A stretch of DNA of 64,000 bases from Bordetella ansorpii. Lineage in GTDB: Bacteria; Pseudomonadota; Gammaproteobacteria; Burkholderiales; Burkholderiaceae_B. The number at the start of each line of letters is the position of its first letter. Positions within the stretch are counted from its first letter, which is position 1. Location: contig NZ_FKBS01000025.1 of assembly GCF_900078315.1 (NCBI RefSeq), positions 796,171 to 860,170 on the forward strand, written 5' to 3'. Made by a program: the position numbers and the translations under genes. Under the pieces are notes generated by a model that worked only from the letters and a program-made list of their open reading frames with translations, did not search any database and was not told where the DNA came from. Shown here in pieces: positions 43,884 to 53,188 of the stretch.

Positions 43884-44537
43884 TCAGGGCAACGCCACCT
43901 GCAGGCGCTCGGCCACCAGGCGGCGCAGCACCAGCAGCTTGCCATGAAAGAAGTGCGATGCGTCCGGCACCACCACGATGGCCAGATTGCGGGCCCGCGC
44001 CCAATCCATGGTCTCGGCCAGCGGCACGACTTCATCCTGCTCGCCGTGCACCATCAGCGTCTCTTCGGGCACTGTCAGGTCGGCGGGCTGGAAGCGCTGC
44101 ACCGCGGCGCCCATCAGCATCAGCGCGGCGGGCAGGTGCGTATCGCCGGCCTGCGCCAGGCCCGCCTGCACGCCCGCGGCCACGGCCGTGCCGAACGAGA
44201 AGCCGCCCAGCGCCCAGGGCGCCTGGGCCAGTTCCGGAAAGCGCTCGCGCACCTGGGCCACCAGGCCCAGCATGTCCTGCGTCTCGCCGACGGCGCGGTC
44301 GAATTCACCGGCCGACGCGCCCACGCCGCGGAAGTTGGGCCGCAAGGCCAGCAGGCCGTGCTGCACGCAGGCGCGCGCCAGCGTGGTGACGACCTTGTTG
44401 TCGCGCGCGCCGCCCTGCAGCGGATGCGGATGCAGGATCAGCGCCCAGCCGCGCGGCTGGCCTTCGGGCCAATCCAGCGCGCAGTCGATGCGCCCGGCGG
44501 CGCCAGTAAAACCTTCGATTTCGGTACGAGCAGACAT
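43884..44537 (-). CDS. alpha/beta hydrolase
   Basis: A 217-residue cytosolic alpha/beta hydrolase of the COG2945 type. HPHPLQGGARDNKVV, the nucleophile Ser in GGFSFGTAVA, the acid in VHGEQDEVVPL and His in DASHFFHGKL make a complete triad. Substrate unknown. It lies 55 bases downstream of the transport lipoprotein gene and may be the last gene of the Mla-like operon, but a functional link is not shown. The longer open frame up to 44720 is a chance extension. Confidence 0.85.
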   Translation of the reverse strand: MSARTEIEGFTGAAGRIDCALDWPEGQPRGWALILHPHPLQGGARDNKVVTTLARACVQHGLLALRPNFRGVGASAGEFDRAVGETQDMLGLVAQVRERFPELAQAPWALGGFSFGTAVAAGVQAGLAQAGDTHLPAALMLMGAAVQRFQPADLTVPEETLMVHGEQDEVVPLAETMDWARARNLAIVVVPDASHFFHGKLLVLRRLVAERLQVALP

Positions 44538-44592
44538 GAGTGCGATTGCTTGGCTTGAAAAACGAAACGGCCGACAGGCGGCCAGGAAAGCA

Positions 44593-45207
44593 TCAACGTG
44601 GGCGTGCGGCGCCCGGCGCCGTGCTGGTGGCCGCCGGCATCGCCTGCGCCAACCATTGCGCCAGTTCGTCGGCGGCCTCGTCGGTGGCCTGGCGCAGCGC
44701 GGAGGCGCCACCCGCCGCATCCTGCGAAGATGCGGGCACCGCGCGCTCGATGCGGCGCTGCGCCACCACCCGGCGATCGGACAACAGTACCGCCTGCATG
44801 GCCAACTGGCCGGTGCTGGCGCCGCCGTCGGGCTGGAAGACCTGCTCGAAGCGGGTCAGCGAAATCTGCAGTTGCGGCACGCCGGAAGCCCCTTCGGGCA
44901 GCACGGCGCCTTGCCGCGACAGGCGCTCGGCCAGGCGCAGGCGCACCAGTTCGGACGGCGCCGCCGCCCAGCGGGCCTGTGCGTAGGCGCGCGGGCTGGC
45001 GCTGTCGCCGATACGCCAGATCATGCCGACGTCGGCCAGCGTGGGCACGGTGGTGAAGGACAACGACAGCGGCGCGCGCGCGGCCAGCATGGGCGCGGGG
45101 CGCTGGTCGGCGCCCAGGTCGTACAGGGTCGGCGTGGGGCCGGTCTTGCCCAGGCTGCAACCGCCCAGGACCAGCGTCACGGCCAGGATGGCGAGGGATC
45201 GTTTCAT
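44593..45207 (-). CDS. ABC-type transport auxiliary lipoprotein (PqiC-like)
   Basis: A 204-residue outer-membrane lipoprotein precursor: MKRSLAILAVTLVLGGCS carries the lipobox LGGC. The mature part (TLYDLGADQRPAP, then WAAAPSELVRLRLAERLS) fits the PqiC/ABC-transport-auxiliary lipoprotein family. Such lipoproteins are partners of MCE proteins at the outer membrane. It lies 47 bases after the MCE gene. Start at 45207 chosen for the ideal signal peptide; two other in-frame ATGs (45216, 45228) are possible. Confidence 0.85.
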   Translation of the reverse strand: MKRSLAILAVTLVLGGCSLGKTGPTPTLYDLGADQRPAPMLAARAPLSLSFTTVPTLADVGMIWRIGDSASPRAYAQARWAAAPSELVRLRLAERLSRQGAVLPEGASGVPQLQISLTRFEQVFQPDGGASTGQLAMQAVLLSDRRVVAQRRIERAVPASSQDAAGGASALRQATDEAADELAQWLAQAMPAATSTAPGAARPR

Positions 45208-45254
45208 CTTCAGCATGAGTGGCGGCATAGGTAGCGTGCGTTGGAACGGCGGTG

Positions 45255-46190
45255 TCATTGCGGCCCCTGACCGAATCCGGCGAATCCCGGTTCGCCAGGG
45301 CCGGCCTGCACCGGCGGCGGGCCGAACAGGAACGACTGCGGCGTGTCACCCACGCGGCGCAGCGCCGACTGCGCCGTGCGCGCGGCGCCGTTCACGCCGG
45401 TGGCCATGCGCGACAGCGCCGGCAGGGTTTCGTTGTCCAGGCGGGCGGCGGCCCAGGCGATCTGCTGCATGCTCTGCGTGGCCGCGGCCATCGGGCCGTT
45501 GGGTCCATCCAGGCGAGCCAGCGCCTGGCGGGCGTCGATCATCAAGCCGTTGGCCTGCCTGGCCGCGCCGCTCATTTCGTCGGCGACGGAATCCAGGCGC
45601 CGCACCAGCGGGCCCAGGTCCTGGCTGGCCTGCTTGAATTGCGAGGACATGTCGGCGGCGTTCTGCAGCATCGCGGTCATGGCCTGCACGTTCTGCTGGC
45701 TGAGCAACTGGCTGAGCTGTTGCGTGGCGCGGTCCACGTTTTCCAACACCGCCGTGCCGCGTTGCTGGACGCGGTCGAAGAAGCCCGGCCGCAGCGGAAT
45801 CGCGGCGGGATGTTGGGCCGAGGTGGTCAGCAGCGTGGGATGCGCGCCGTCATCGCGCAACTCGACGTTGGCGCCGCCGGTGATGCCCTGCACGCCCAGC
45901 TCGGCCCAGGTGGACTCGGTGATGGGGGTGTTCGGCGCGACGCCGATGCGGATGCGCACCTGTCCGGGCCGCTCGGGATTGAGCGCCAGCGCCTGCACCT
46001 TGCCCACCGGCACGCCTTGGTAGCGCACGCCGGACTGCGCCGTCAGGCCGGTGACGGCCGTGGACGAGATGATTTCGTAAATGGCCTGCTGCGAGCGGTC
46101 GCGGCTCAGCCACACCGCCACCAACGCCGCCGCGGCCAGCAGCACCAGCGTGAACAACCCCGCCAGCAAGGCATGACTACGGTTTTCCAT
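45255..46190 (-). CDS. MCE-domain (MlaD/PqiB-type) lipid transport protein
   Basis: A 311-residue periplasmic protein anchored by one N-terminal helix (LLAGLFTLVLLAAAALVAVWL), with a single MCE domain (EIISSTAVTGLTAQSGVRYQG, then VRIRIGVAPNTPI) and a long helical C-terminal region (residues about 140-270) rich in Gln and Ala. MCE proteins form hexameric rings that carry phospholipids between the two membranes. It overlaps the ATPase gene by 14 bases and belongs to the operon with the permease, ATPase and lipoprotein. Confidence 0.9.
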   Translation of the reverse strand: MENRSHALLAGLFTLVLLAAAALVAVWLSRDRSQQAIYEIISSTAVTGLTAQSGVRYQGVPVGKVQALALNPERPGQVRIRIGVAPNTPITESTWAELGVQGITGGANVELRDDGAHPTLLTTSAQHPAAIPLRPGFFDRVQQRGTAVLENVDRATQQLSQLLSQQNVQAMTAMLQNAADMSSQFKQASQDLGPLVRRLDSVADEMSGAARQANGLMIDARQALARLDGPNGPMAAATQSMQQIAWAAARLDNETLPALSRMATGVNGAARTAQSALRRVGDTPQSFLFGPPPVQAGPGEPGFAGFGQGPQ

Positions 46191-47016
46191 GACCCGCTTC
46201 CTTCGGTACCAAGTCTCCGAGCGCGCGGCGGCCCCGCTCGCCCAGGAAGAACTCGTGGATGAATGGATGATCGACCTGCACCACCTTGTCGATGGTGTCG
46301 CAGGCGATCACCCGTTTTTCGGCCAGCACGGCGATGCGCGAGGACAGCGCCACCAGCGTATCCAGATCGTGCGTCACCATGACCACCGTGAAACCCAGTT
46401 GCGCGTGCAGCGAGCGGACCAGGGCGACGAATTCGTCGGAGCGCAGCGGATCGAGCCCTGCCGTGGGCTCGTCCAGGAAAAGCAACCCCGGATCCAGCGC
46501 CAGCGCGCGCGCCAGGGCCACACGCTTGACCATGCCGCCAGACAGGTCGGACGGGCGCTTGTCGGCGTCCTGGGCAGTCAGGCCCACCATGGCCAGCCGG
46601 CACATCACCACGTCGCAGATCAGGTCGGCGGGCAAGGCGCGCAGCTCGCGCAGCGGCAACGCCACATTGTCGAACACCGACAGCGCCGAGAACAATGCCC
46701 CGGCCTGGAACAACATGCCCCAATGCTGGGACAGGCTGCGGAGCTCGGAGGGCGACAACTCGTGCAGCTCGCGGCCCAGCACCCGCACGCTACCCGCGGC
46801 GGGCCGCTCCAGGCCGATGATCTGGCGCAGCAGCGTGGTCTTGCCGGAACCCGAACCGCCCACCAGCGACAGGATCTCGCCCGGCAGCACGGCCAGGTTC
46901 AGGTTCTCGTGCACGACGTGGTCGCCGAAGGCGGTGCGCAGGCCGTTGACGGCGATCACTGGCGCCTGCGTCATGGCGACGTCGGAGTGCGGCGGGGCGT
47001 TGGCCAGGGCGCCCAT
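46177..47016 (-). CDS. ABC transporter ATPase (MlaF-like)
   Basis: A cytosolic ATPase of 279 residues. Walker A GGSGSGKTTLLRQIIGL, Q-loop GMLFQAGALFS (with the MlaF-type FQ-GALF form), signature LSGGMVKRVALARALA, Walker B LLFLDEPTAGLDP and the switch His in VTHDLDT are all complete. It powers lipid transfer by the MlaE-like permease. The start at 47016 overlaps the permease stop (TGATG); a second ATG at 46974 gives a shorter, more usual N-terminus. Confidence 0.92.
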   Translation of the reverse strand: MGALANAPPHSDVAMTQAPVIAVNGLRTAFGDHVVHENLNLAVLPGEILSLVGGSGSGKTTLLRQIIGLERPAAGSVRVLGRELHELSPSELRSLSQHWGMLFQAGALFSALSVFDNVALPLRELRALPADLICDVVMCRLAMVGLTAQDADKRPSDLSGGMVKRVALARALALDPGLLFLDEPTAGLDPLRSDEFVALVRSLHAQLGFTVVMVTHDLDTLVALSSRIAVLAEKRVIACDTIDKVVQVDHPFIHEFFLGERGRRALGDLVPKEAGHGKP

Positions 47017-48149
47017 CAGATCCCCACCGAGCTGAAGACGATGGCGAACAGGGCATCCACCAGAATGACGGCGGTGATGGACGTGACCACCGAGGTGGTC
47101 ACGCCGCGGCCCAGGCTTTCGGTGTTGGGCTCGATGCGCAGGCCGAAATGGCAGGCAACCAGCGCGATCACGATGCCGAAGGTGGCCCCCTTGAGCAGCC
47201 CGATGCCGTAATTGGCCAGTGAAATGGCGCGCGACAGGCCGTCGACGAACCATGCCAGTGAAATACCCAGTTGCGCCTTGGCGGCCAGCATGCCGCCCAA
47301 GAGCGCCAGCGCATCGGTCCACAGCACCAGCAGCGGCATGACCACGGCCAGCGCCACCACGCGCGGCAGGATCAGCCGCTGGCCATGCGCGATGCCCATG
47401 ACGCTCATGGCGTCCAGCTCCTGCGTGACGCGCATCACGCCGATCTGCGCGGTGATGGCCGAACCGGACCGTCCCGCCACCAGGATGGCGGCCAGCACCG
47501 GCCCCAGTTCGCGCACAATGGATACGCCCAGCAGTTGCACGATGAAGCGGTCGGCGCCGAAAGTGCGCAACTGCTGCGCCGACAGATACGACAGCACCAC
47601 CCCGATCAGGAAACCGACCAGCGCGGTAATGCCCAGCGCCTGCGCCCCCATGCGATAGACCTGCGCGGAGATCTCGCGCCAGGGGCCGCGCAGGGGATGG
47701 CGCAGCAGGCCGCCGACGTCCAGCACCAGCTGGCCCAGCATCGTCAGCAGCGACCTGCCGTTGCGCAGGCCGTGGCCCAGGGCATCGCCGATGCCGCGTA
47801 TCCATTCCAGGCGGTCGTGCGGCGGCGGCTCGGGCGGGCGCATTTCGCCGCGGTTGGCGTTCAGGGCGTCGAACACGGCGCGTTGCCCGTCGGTGCCGCG
47901 CAGGCGGTCGGGCAGTTTGTAATCCCACGCCTGCCAGATCAGGTGTGCGCCGATGGTGTCCAGGCGCTCGACGGCGCTCAGGTCCCAGCGCAGGCCTGGG
48001 CCCAGGCGCTCCAGCGCCTGGCGGCGGGCGGCGGCCACGCCGGGCTCGGCCAGGGCCTGCATGCTCCAGTCGCCCGCCAGATAGCAGGCGCCCCCGTCTT
48101 GGCGGACGGGGGCCGGGGGGTGCGTGGCGGTCGGGACGGAACGGGGCAT
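47016..48149 (-). CDS. MlaE-like permease with N-terminal STAS-like domain
   Basis: A 377-residue protein. The N-terminal 100 residues (ACYLAGDWSMQALAEPGVAA, LRWDLSAVERLDTIGAHLIW) look like an MlaB/STAS domain fused to the permease. The rest is an MlaE permease with about five helices (YRMGAQALGITALVGFLIG, GPVLAAILVAGRSGSAI, MRVTQELDAMSVMGI). With the ATPase and MCE protein it makes an Mla-type phospholipid transporter. First gene of the operon; birA is divergent, 111 bases away. Confidence 0.9.
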   Translation of the reverse strand: MPRSVPTATHPPAPVRQDGGACYLAGDWSMQALAEPGVAAARRQALERLGPGLRWDLSAVERLDTIGAHLIWQAWDYKLPDRLRGTDGQRAVFDALNANRGEMRPPEPPPHDRLEWIRGIGDALGHGLRNGRSLLTMLGQLVLDVGGLLRHPLRGPWREISAQVYRMGAQALGITALVGFLIGVVLSYLSAQQLRTFGADRFIVQLLGVSIVRELGPVLAAILVAGRSGSAITAQIGVMRVTQELDAMSVMGIAHGQRLILPRVVALAVVMPLLVLWTDALALLGGMLAAKAQLGISLAWFVDGLSRAISLANYGIGLLKGATFGIVIALVACHFGLRIEPNTESLGRGVTTSVVTSITAVILVDALFAIVFSSVGI

Positions 48150-48260
48150 GGGCGGCCGGACGATGGCGATTCCCCATGATAATCGCCACGGGATTAAGAG
48201 ACACTTATCCTCCGGTATGAATCGGCACGCGCCTGCCGCCCGTGCCCTACAATCGCCGCC

Positions 48261-49115
48261 ATGTCAGTCCAAGCTTTCACCGCCGACCTGCCCGCGCCCG
48301 ACGCGTTCGCGCGCACGCTGTCCGACCGCCTGCCCGCCTTCCGGCACGTCGAATGGCTGGACCGCACCGGCAGCACCAACACCGACCTGCTGGCCCGCAC
48401 ACGCAACGCCCCCACGGGCGACAAGCCCTGGCTGCTGGGCGCACACGTGCAGGAGAACGGCCGAGGCCGTGCCGGCCGTCCCTGGAAAAGCCGGCCCGGC
48501 GCCACGCTGGTGTTCTCGTGCGCCTTCGACGTGTACCTGCCGCCCGCCGCCCTGCCCGCCCTGTCGCCCCTGGCCGGCATGGCCATCTGCGAAGGCCTGC
48601 GCGGCCTGGCCGGCGCTGCCGCGCCGGACGTCTGCGTCAAGTGGCCGAACGACGTGCTGTGGCGGGATGGCAAGCTGGTGGGCGTGCTGATCGAATCCTC
48701 GCGCAACGCCGGCGGCCCCGAGGCCGGCCACACCGTCATCGCGGGAGTGGGCGTGAACCTGCTCGATGCCGCCGAACTGTCGCAGGCGCTGCAGCGCCAG
48801 GTGGCCGACTGGTCGCAGATCGCCGAGGCCTCGGGCACCGTGGGCGTCGGCCCCGCCGACGTGGTGTGCGCCGTCGCCTGCGCCCTGCACGACACGTTCT
48901 CGCAGGCCGCCAGCCTGCTGGCGGGCGCCTTCCCGGCCCGCTTCGCCCGGGTCGACGCGCTGGCCGGCCGAGCCGTCAACGTGCTGGACCAGGGCGCCGT
49001 GCTCAACGGCGGCGTGGCGCAGGGCGTCGATGCCCAGGGCCGCCTGCTGATCGCCACGCCCACGGGCACCCTGCCGATTACCGTCGGTGAAATCTCCATC
49101 CGGCCGCAAGCATGA
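48261..49115 (+). CDS. birA: biotin-protein ligase, without the repressor domain
   Basis: A cytosolic enzyme of 284 residues attaching biotin to the acetyl-CoA carboxylase carrier. Motifs: [11 protein letters not shown], the biotinyl-AMP loop [11 protein letters not shown], and [20 protein letters not shown], followed by a C-terminal domain. The DNA-binding winged helix of E. coli BirA is missing, so this is a group I ligase that cannot repress biotin genes. It overlaps coaX by 4 bases. Confidence 0.94.
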   Translation: MSVQAFTADLPAPDAFARTLSDRLPAFRHVEWLDRTGSTNTDLLARTRNAPTGDKPWLLGAHVQENGRGRAGRPWKSRPGATLVFSCAFDVYLPPAALPALSPLAGMAICEGLRGLAGAAAPDVCVKWPNDVLWRDGKLVGVLIESSRNAGGPEAGHTVIAGVGVNLLDAAELSQALQRQVADWSQIAEASGTVGVGPADVVCAVACALHDTFSQAASLLAGAFPARFARVDALAGRAVNVLDQGAVLNGGVAQGVDAQGRLLIATPTGTLPITVGEISIRPQA

Positions 49116-49903
49116 TCCTGCTCATCGACTCCGGCAACAGCCGCCTGAAGGTGGGTTGGTTCGATCCCTCCGACCCGCGGCGCCACGCCATCGTCACCGC
49201 GTTCGACAACCTCGATCCCGACGCGCTGCGCGACTGGCTGGCCGTCCAGCCTCGATCGCCGCAACGCGCGGTCGGCGTCAACGTGGCCGGCCAGGCGCGC
49301 GGCGCAGCCATCGCGGCGGCGCTGCCCGCCAACTGCCCGGTCACCTGGCTGCGCGCGCAACCGCGCGCCCTGGGCCTGGTCAATGGCTACGCACGCCCCG
49401 AACAGCTGGGCGCCGACCGCTGGGCCGCCATGCTGGGCGCGTACACGCGCCTGCCGCGGCCGCACAAACCCTTCGTGCTGGCCTGCTTCGGCACGGCCAC
49501 CACCATCGATACCGTCGGCGACGACGGCGTCTTTCCGGGCGGCCTGATCCTGCCCGGTCCGGCCATGATGCGCAACGCGCTGAACAAGGGCACGGCCAAT
49601 CTGCCGCTGGCGGACGGCCAGGTCAGCGCCTATCCCATAGACACGCACCAGGCCATCGCCACCGGCATCGCCGCCGCGCAGGCCGGCGCCGTGGTGCGCC
49701 AGTGGCTGGCCGGCTGCGACCGCTACGGCAGCATGCCCGACATCTACGTGGCCGGCGGGGGTTGGCCCGAGGTGCAGGCCGAGACCGAACGCCTGCTGGC
49801 CCAGGCCTGCTCGGCGCTGGGTCCCGCCCCCACGCCCGTCTACCTGGAAAGCCCCGTGCTGGACGGCCTGGCCGCCTGGGCGGCGGCGCCCGACGCCCCG
49901 TAG
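49112..49903 (+). CDS. coaX: type III pantothenate kinase (Baf/CoaX)
   Basis: A cytosolic kinase of 263 residues starting coenzyme A synthesis. [14 protein letters not shown] (phosphate-binding), [22 protein letters not shown] and [11 protein letters not shown] are characteristic of CoaX. In Bordetella the same gene is known as baf (Bvg accessory factor), first found for its effect on pertussis toxin expression. Its start overlaps the birA stop (ATGA), so both vitamin-cofactor enzymes are co-translated. Confidence 0.95.
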   Translation: MILLIDSGNSRLKVGWFDPSDPRRHAIVTAFDNLDPDALRDWLAVQPRSPQRAVGVNVAGQARGAAIAAALPANCPVTWLRAQPRALGLVNGYARPEQLGADRWAAMLGAYTRLPRPHKPFVLACFGTATTIDTVGDDGVFPGGLILPGPAMMRNALNKGTANLPLADGQVSAYPIDTHQAIATGIAAAQAGAVVRQWLAGCDRYGSMPDIYVAGGGWPEVQAETERLLAQACSALGPAPTPVYLESPVLDGLAAWAAAPDAP

Positions 49904-49912
49904 AGAACCGCC

Positions 49913-50074
49913 ATGCGCATCCTGTTCGTGCTGATCCTGCTGGCCAATCTGTGGGCCTACGCCATGAGCCAGGGCTGGCTGGGCCAGCCGCCCAACGACG
50001 ACGGCCGCATGTCCGGCCGCCTCAACCAGGAATTGAACGCGGATCGCGTCACGGTGCTGCCGCCCGCCAGATAG
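49913..50074 (+). CDS. small membrane-anchored protein, unknown
   Basis: A 53-codon reading frame 9 bases after coaX. It begins MRILFVLILLANLWAYA, a single hydrophobic helix, and continues with a polar tail (QPPNDDGRMSGRLNQEL). Codon use is as GC-rich as its neighbours. GAGAACC precedes the start. No family is recognised. In relatives the space after coaX often holds a SPOR or small membrane protein, so it could be a short remnant or a true microprotein. Confidence 0.55.
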   Translation: MRILFVLILLANLWAYAMSQGWLGQPPNDDGRMSGRLNQELNADRVTVLPPAR

Positions 50075-50153
50075 GCGCGTCAATCCGTCTGGTACATCAG
50101 CCTGGCCTGGGAAAACCCCGGGCCCGCAAAACCCATGCGGCTGGATATGGACG

Positions 50154-50546
50154 TCAACGCTTGCAGGGAAAATGCCTGGCCAGGGCTTGCGCGACCAACG
50201 GCGCCGCGGGCATCTTCAAGCGGTCGTCCGGCAGGCTGCCCAGCGTTTCCACCACCTTGGCGAAGTCTTCCTGCCCCAGGCCATCGGCCTTGCACCAACG
50301 GGTGCCGTAGGTATAGCTGGCCACGCCCAGCATGAAGGCCGCCGCGCGGCTGGACGACACCATCACCTGCAGCTCGGGCCGCTTCTCATCATGGAATTCC
50401 GGCGCCAGCGAGCCGTCGATGCCCGCCATGACGAGTTGTTCGCCGGTCAGTTGCCAATCGGCCGATGGAGACGCTGTGGGCGCAGCCGCCCCCACGCCCG
50501 GCATCCATACCGCAAACGCCAGAACCCACATCTTTCTGGAAATCAC
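50154..50546 (-). CDS. Rap1a/Tai-like secreted protein
   Basis: About 130 residues with a signal peptide ending near GVGAAAPT. The mature part has the layout of the Rap1a/Tai immunity family: FMLGVASYTYGTRWC, a basic-acidic helix (LGQEDFAKVVETLGSLP) and a closing ALARHFPC, giving the conserved cysteine pair. Family members protect against type VI secretion effectors in the periplasm, but no effector or T6SS gene is nearby, so it may be an orphan immunity gene or an unrelated use of the fold. The GTG start at 50546 is preferred because AGGAG lies 6 bases upstream; an ATG at 50552 touches that AGGAG directly. Confidence 0.65.
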   Translation of the reverse strand: MISRKMWVLAFAVWMPGVGAAAPTASPSADWQLTGEQLVMAGIDGSLAPEFHDEKRPELQVMVSSSRAAAFMLGVASYTYGTRWCKADGLGQEDFAKVVETLGSLPDDRLKMPAAPLVAQALARHFPCKR

Positions 50547-50814
50547 GCGCATCTCCTGGACAACCTGCATCATCGGAAGCAAATGGGGCCAGTCTCGTCG
50601 AGACCCGACGAATACCCTCCAGCCCCTCGCGGCCCGTTCGATAGTAGCCCAGCCTTGGCCAGCGCCCGCGCACCGGCCTGCCGTCCGATTTCCCGGCTGC
50701 TCGAGGTGTCAGTGTGATGCCCCGTGCCGGTCTCGATGGATACGCCGGCACTGGCACGGCTGGGGTCGAGCCACGGCGATATCCGCAAGCATCGAGAGGA
50801 TCCGCAGCGCCGCC

Positions 50815-52119
50815 CTAGCGCGGCCCGAACCAGCCTTCGAGCGCCTGCATCGTGCGCTGCGTGGCCCCGGCATGCGCACGCGTCCACGCCTGCGCCGCGC
50901 CCCGCATCGCCTGCCGGCGCGGCGTGTCGGCCAGCAGGGCCAATGCCATGTCGACCGCCTCGCCCGCATCCCGGGCGCGCAGGGCCGCGCCGGCCGCCAG
51001 TGCGTCCTCGACCGCCTGCGCGAAGTTGCGCGTATGCGGGCCGACGATGACCGGCGTGCCGGCCGCGCAGGCTTCGATCAGGTTCTGGCCGCCCAGCGGC
51101 GCGAAGCTGCCCGCCACCACGGCCACGTCCGCGGCTGCGTAGTAGAACGCCATCTCGCCCAGCGAATCGCCCAGCAGCACGGCGGTGCGCGCATCTGGCG
51201 GCAAGTCCCCCGCCGATCGGCGCACCGTGGCCAGGCCCGCCGCGCGCAACTGCACGTACGCCTCGTCGAAGCGCTGCGGATGGCGCGGAATCAGCAGGTA
51301 CAGCGGCGCCTGGCCGGCGGCGTCCCGGTGCGCCAGCAAAGCCTGGATGAACAGCGCGTCCTCGCCTTCGCGCGTGCTGGCCAGGGCGATCACGGGCCGG
51401 TTCAGCGCCTGACGCCAGGCCTGACCGGCGGCCACCTGCGCGGCGGGCAAGGTCAGGTCGAATTTCAGGTTGCCGGTCACCGTGGCGGCCAGCGCGCCGG
51501 CCTGGCGCAGGCGATGCGCGTCGTCCTCGGTCTGGGCCAGCACCCGATCCAGGCCCCCCAAGGCCTGGCGCAGCGCGCTGCCCAGCCAGCGGGCCTGCCG
51601 CAACGAAGACGCCGAGAAGCGCGCGCTGACCAGGGCCACGGGCACCTTGCGTGCCCGCGCCGCCGCCAGCAGATTCGGCCACACCTCGCGTTCGATCAGC
51701 AGGCCGCAACGCGGCGCGTAGCGGTCCAGGAAGCGAGCGACGGAACCGGGCAGGTCGTAGGGCAGCCAGGCTTGGCGCAACTGGCCCACCGCCAGTGCGC
51801 CGGCGAACAGGCGCGCGCCCTCGGCACGGCCGGTGGCGGTGGTATGGGTCAGCAATACCGGAAGACCGCGTTGCAGCAGCGCCTGCACCAGCGGCTGGGC
51901 CGCCCGGGTTTCGCCCAGGCTGACGGCATGCACCCAGACGGGTGTGTCAAACGATGCGCCGACCGGCGCCGCGACGGCATCCGCGCCGCCGAAACGGCCC
52001 GCCGACAGAATGCCCCACTGGCCGCCCGCCCGCCGCGCGCGGCGCCACATCAGCAGCCACAACAGCGGCGCCAACAAGCGCAGCAGCAGCGTATAGACGC
52101 CACGGCTCATGTCAGCCAT
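50815..52119 (-). CDS. waaA: 3-deoxy-D-manno-octulosonic acid (Kdo) transferase
   Basis: An inner-membrane-anchored GT30 enzyme of 434 residues adding Kdo to lipid A precursor. The N-terminal helix (YTLLLRLLAPLLWLLMW) anchors it; VWVHAVSLGETRAAQPL contains the catalytic Glu, and GGQNLIEACAAGTPVIVGPHTRNF is the nucleotide-sugar site. It is transcribed after waaC (48 bases). Whether it adds one or two Kdo residues cannot be read from the sequence. Confidence 0.95.
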   Translation of the reverse strand: MADMSRGVYTLLLRLLAPLLWLLMWRRARRAGGQWGILSAGRFGGADAVAAPVGASFDTPVWVHAVSLGETRAAQPLVQALLQRGLPVLLTHTTATGRAEGARLFAGALAVGQLRQAWLPYDLPGSVARFLDRYAPRCGLLIEREVWPNLLAAARARKVPVALVSARFSASSLRQARWLGSALRQALGGLDRVLAQTEDDAHRLRQAGALAATVTGNLKFDLTLPAAQVAAGQAWRQALNRPVIALASTREGEDALFIQALLAHRDAAGQAPLYLLIPRHPQRFDEAYVQLRAAGLATVRRSAGDLPPDARTAVLLGDSLGEMAFYYAAADVAVVAGSFAPLGGQNLIEACAAGTPVIVGPHTRNFAQAVEDALAAGAALRARDAGEAVDMALALLADTPRRQAMRGAAQAWTRAHAGATQRTMQALEGWFGPR

Positions 52120-52167
52120 GCCCCCGGACGAACGCCATCAGAGGCCGCAGGCGCGCGAGCCATCATC

Positions 52168-53184
52168 TCAAACCGCCGCCAGGGCCTGTTCCACCGAGGC
52201 CATCACCGCCTCGCGCGAGGGGGAAGCGCCGCGATCGCCCAGGCTGGCCGTATAGTTCGATCCCACCAGCGGCGTGCGCACCGGCGTGGACGCCCGATAG
52301 ATACCGATGGTCGGGCGTCCCAGCGCCGCGGCCAGGTGCGTCAGGCCGCTGTCCAGGCCGACCATCATGCGCGAGCCGGCCAGCAGCCGCGCCACCGAGG
52401 TGAGGTCCATGCGCGGCATTACCTCGACGCCGTCCATGCCGGCCACCAGCAGGCGGGCGCGGTGCGTTTCCTGCTCGTTGCCGGCCAACAGGCGCAGCGT
52501 GCAGCCCGCATCGCGCAGGCGGCGGAACACCGCGCGCCAGTCTTCCTCGGGCCACAGCTTGTCGTCCCGGCTGGCCGACGGCATGATGACCGCATAGCCG
52601 GGATCGCGGCTACCCAGATGAACGCGGCCACCCGCGGCCTGCGCGCCGGCATCCTGCTGGGCCTGCGTGGCCTGGCGCGCGAACTGCTCCAGGCCGAAAT
52701 CGGGCTTGCCGACGGGCTCGTAGCCCAGGGCCAGCCCGGCCAGCTTGCGCTGGCGCAGCACGGCAGGCTGCCAGAACTCCACGCGGTGGCGAACGTTGTA
52801 GAACAGCGATGCCAGGGGTTCGCGCGCCGACCGCCAGTCCAGGCCGTGGCGCACGCCCTGCGTCTGGCGCACCAGCCAGGCGGACTTCATCAGCGCCTGC
52901 ATGTCCAGCACGACGTCATAGGTTTCGGCGCGCAGCCGCTGCGCCAGGGCGCGGCGCTCGGCGCGCACCTGCTCCGACCACCAGGCCTTGCGCCAGCGGC
53001 GATGCGCCACGCGGATGACCTCGTTCACGGCGGGATGCCAGCTGGGGATTTCGGCGAATGCTTCCTCCACGATCCAGTCGATCCGGGCATCCGGCACATG
53101 GCGCGCGATATCCGAGATGGCCGGCAGCATATGCACCAGGTCTCCGAGCGAGGAGGTGCGGACGATGAGAATGCGAAGAGGCAT
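52168..53184 (-). CDS. waaC: LPS heptosyltransferase I
   Basis: A GT9 enzyme of 338 residues. ILIVRTSSLGDLVHMLPAI at the N-terminus, DARIDWIVEEAFAEIP and GLDSGLTHLAAALGRPTIGIYR near the C-terminus are typical of WaaC, which adds the first heptose to Kdo2-lipid A. The gene lies 4 bases from galE upstream and 48 from waaA downstream on the same strand, forming an LPS core operon. Confidence 0.93.
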   Translation of the reverse strand: MPLRILIVRTSSLGDLVHMLPAISDIARHVPDARIDWIVEEAFAEIPSWHPAVNEVIRVAHRRWRKAWWSEQVRAERRALAQRLRAETYDVVLDMQALMKSAWLVRQTQGVRHGLDWRSAREPLASLFYNVRHRVEFWQPAVLRQRKLAGLALGYEPVGKPDFGLEQFARQATQAQQDAGAQAAGGRVHLGSRDPGYAVIMPSASRDDKLWPEEDWRAVFRRLRDAGCTLRLLAGNEQETHRARLLVAGMDGVEVMPRMDLTSVARLLAGSRMMVGLDSGLTHLAAALGRPTIGIYRASTPVRTPLVGSNYTASLGDRGASPSREAVMASVEQALAAV

Positions 53185-53188
53185 CGCG

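Noticed and set aside
46177-48204. a single 675-residue protein fusing frames across the permease and ATPase genes
   Set aside because: The N-terminal half is out of frame with the real permease. Only the ATPase part from 47016 is meaningful.
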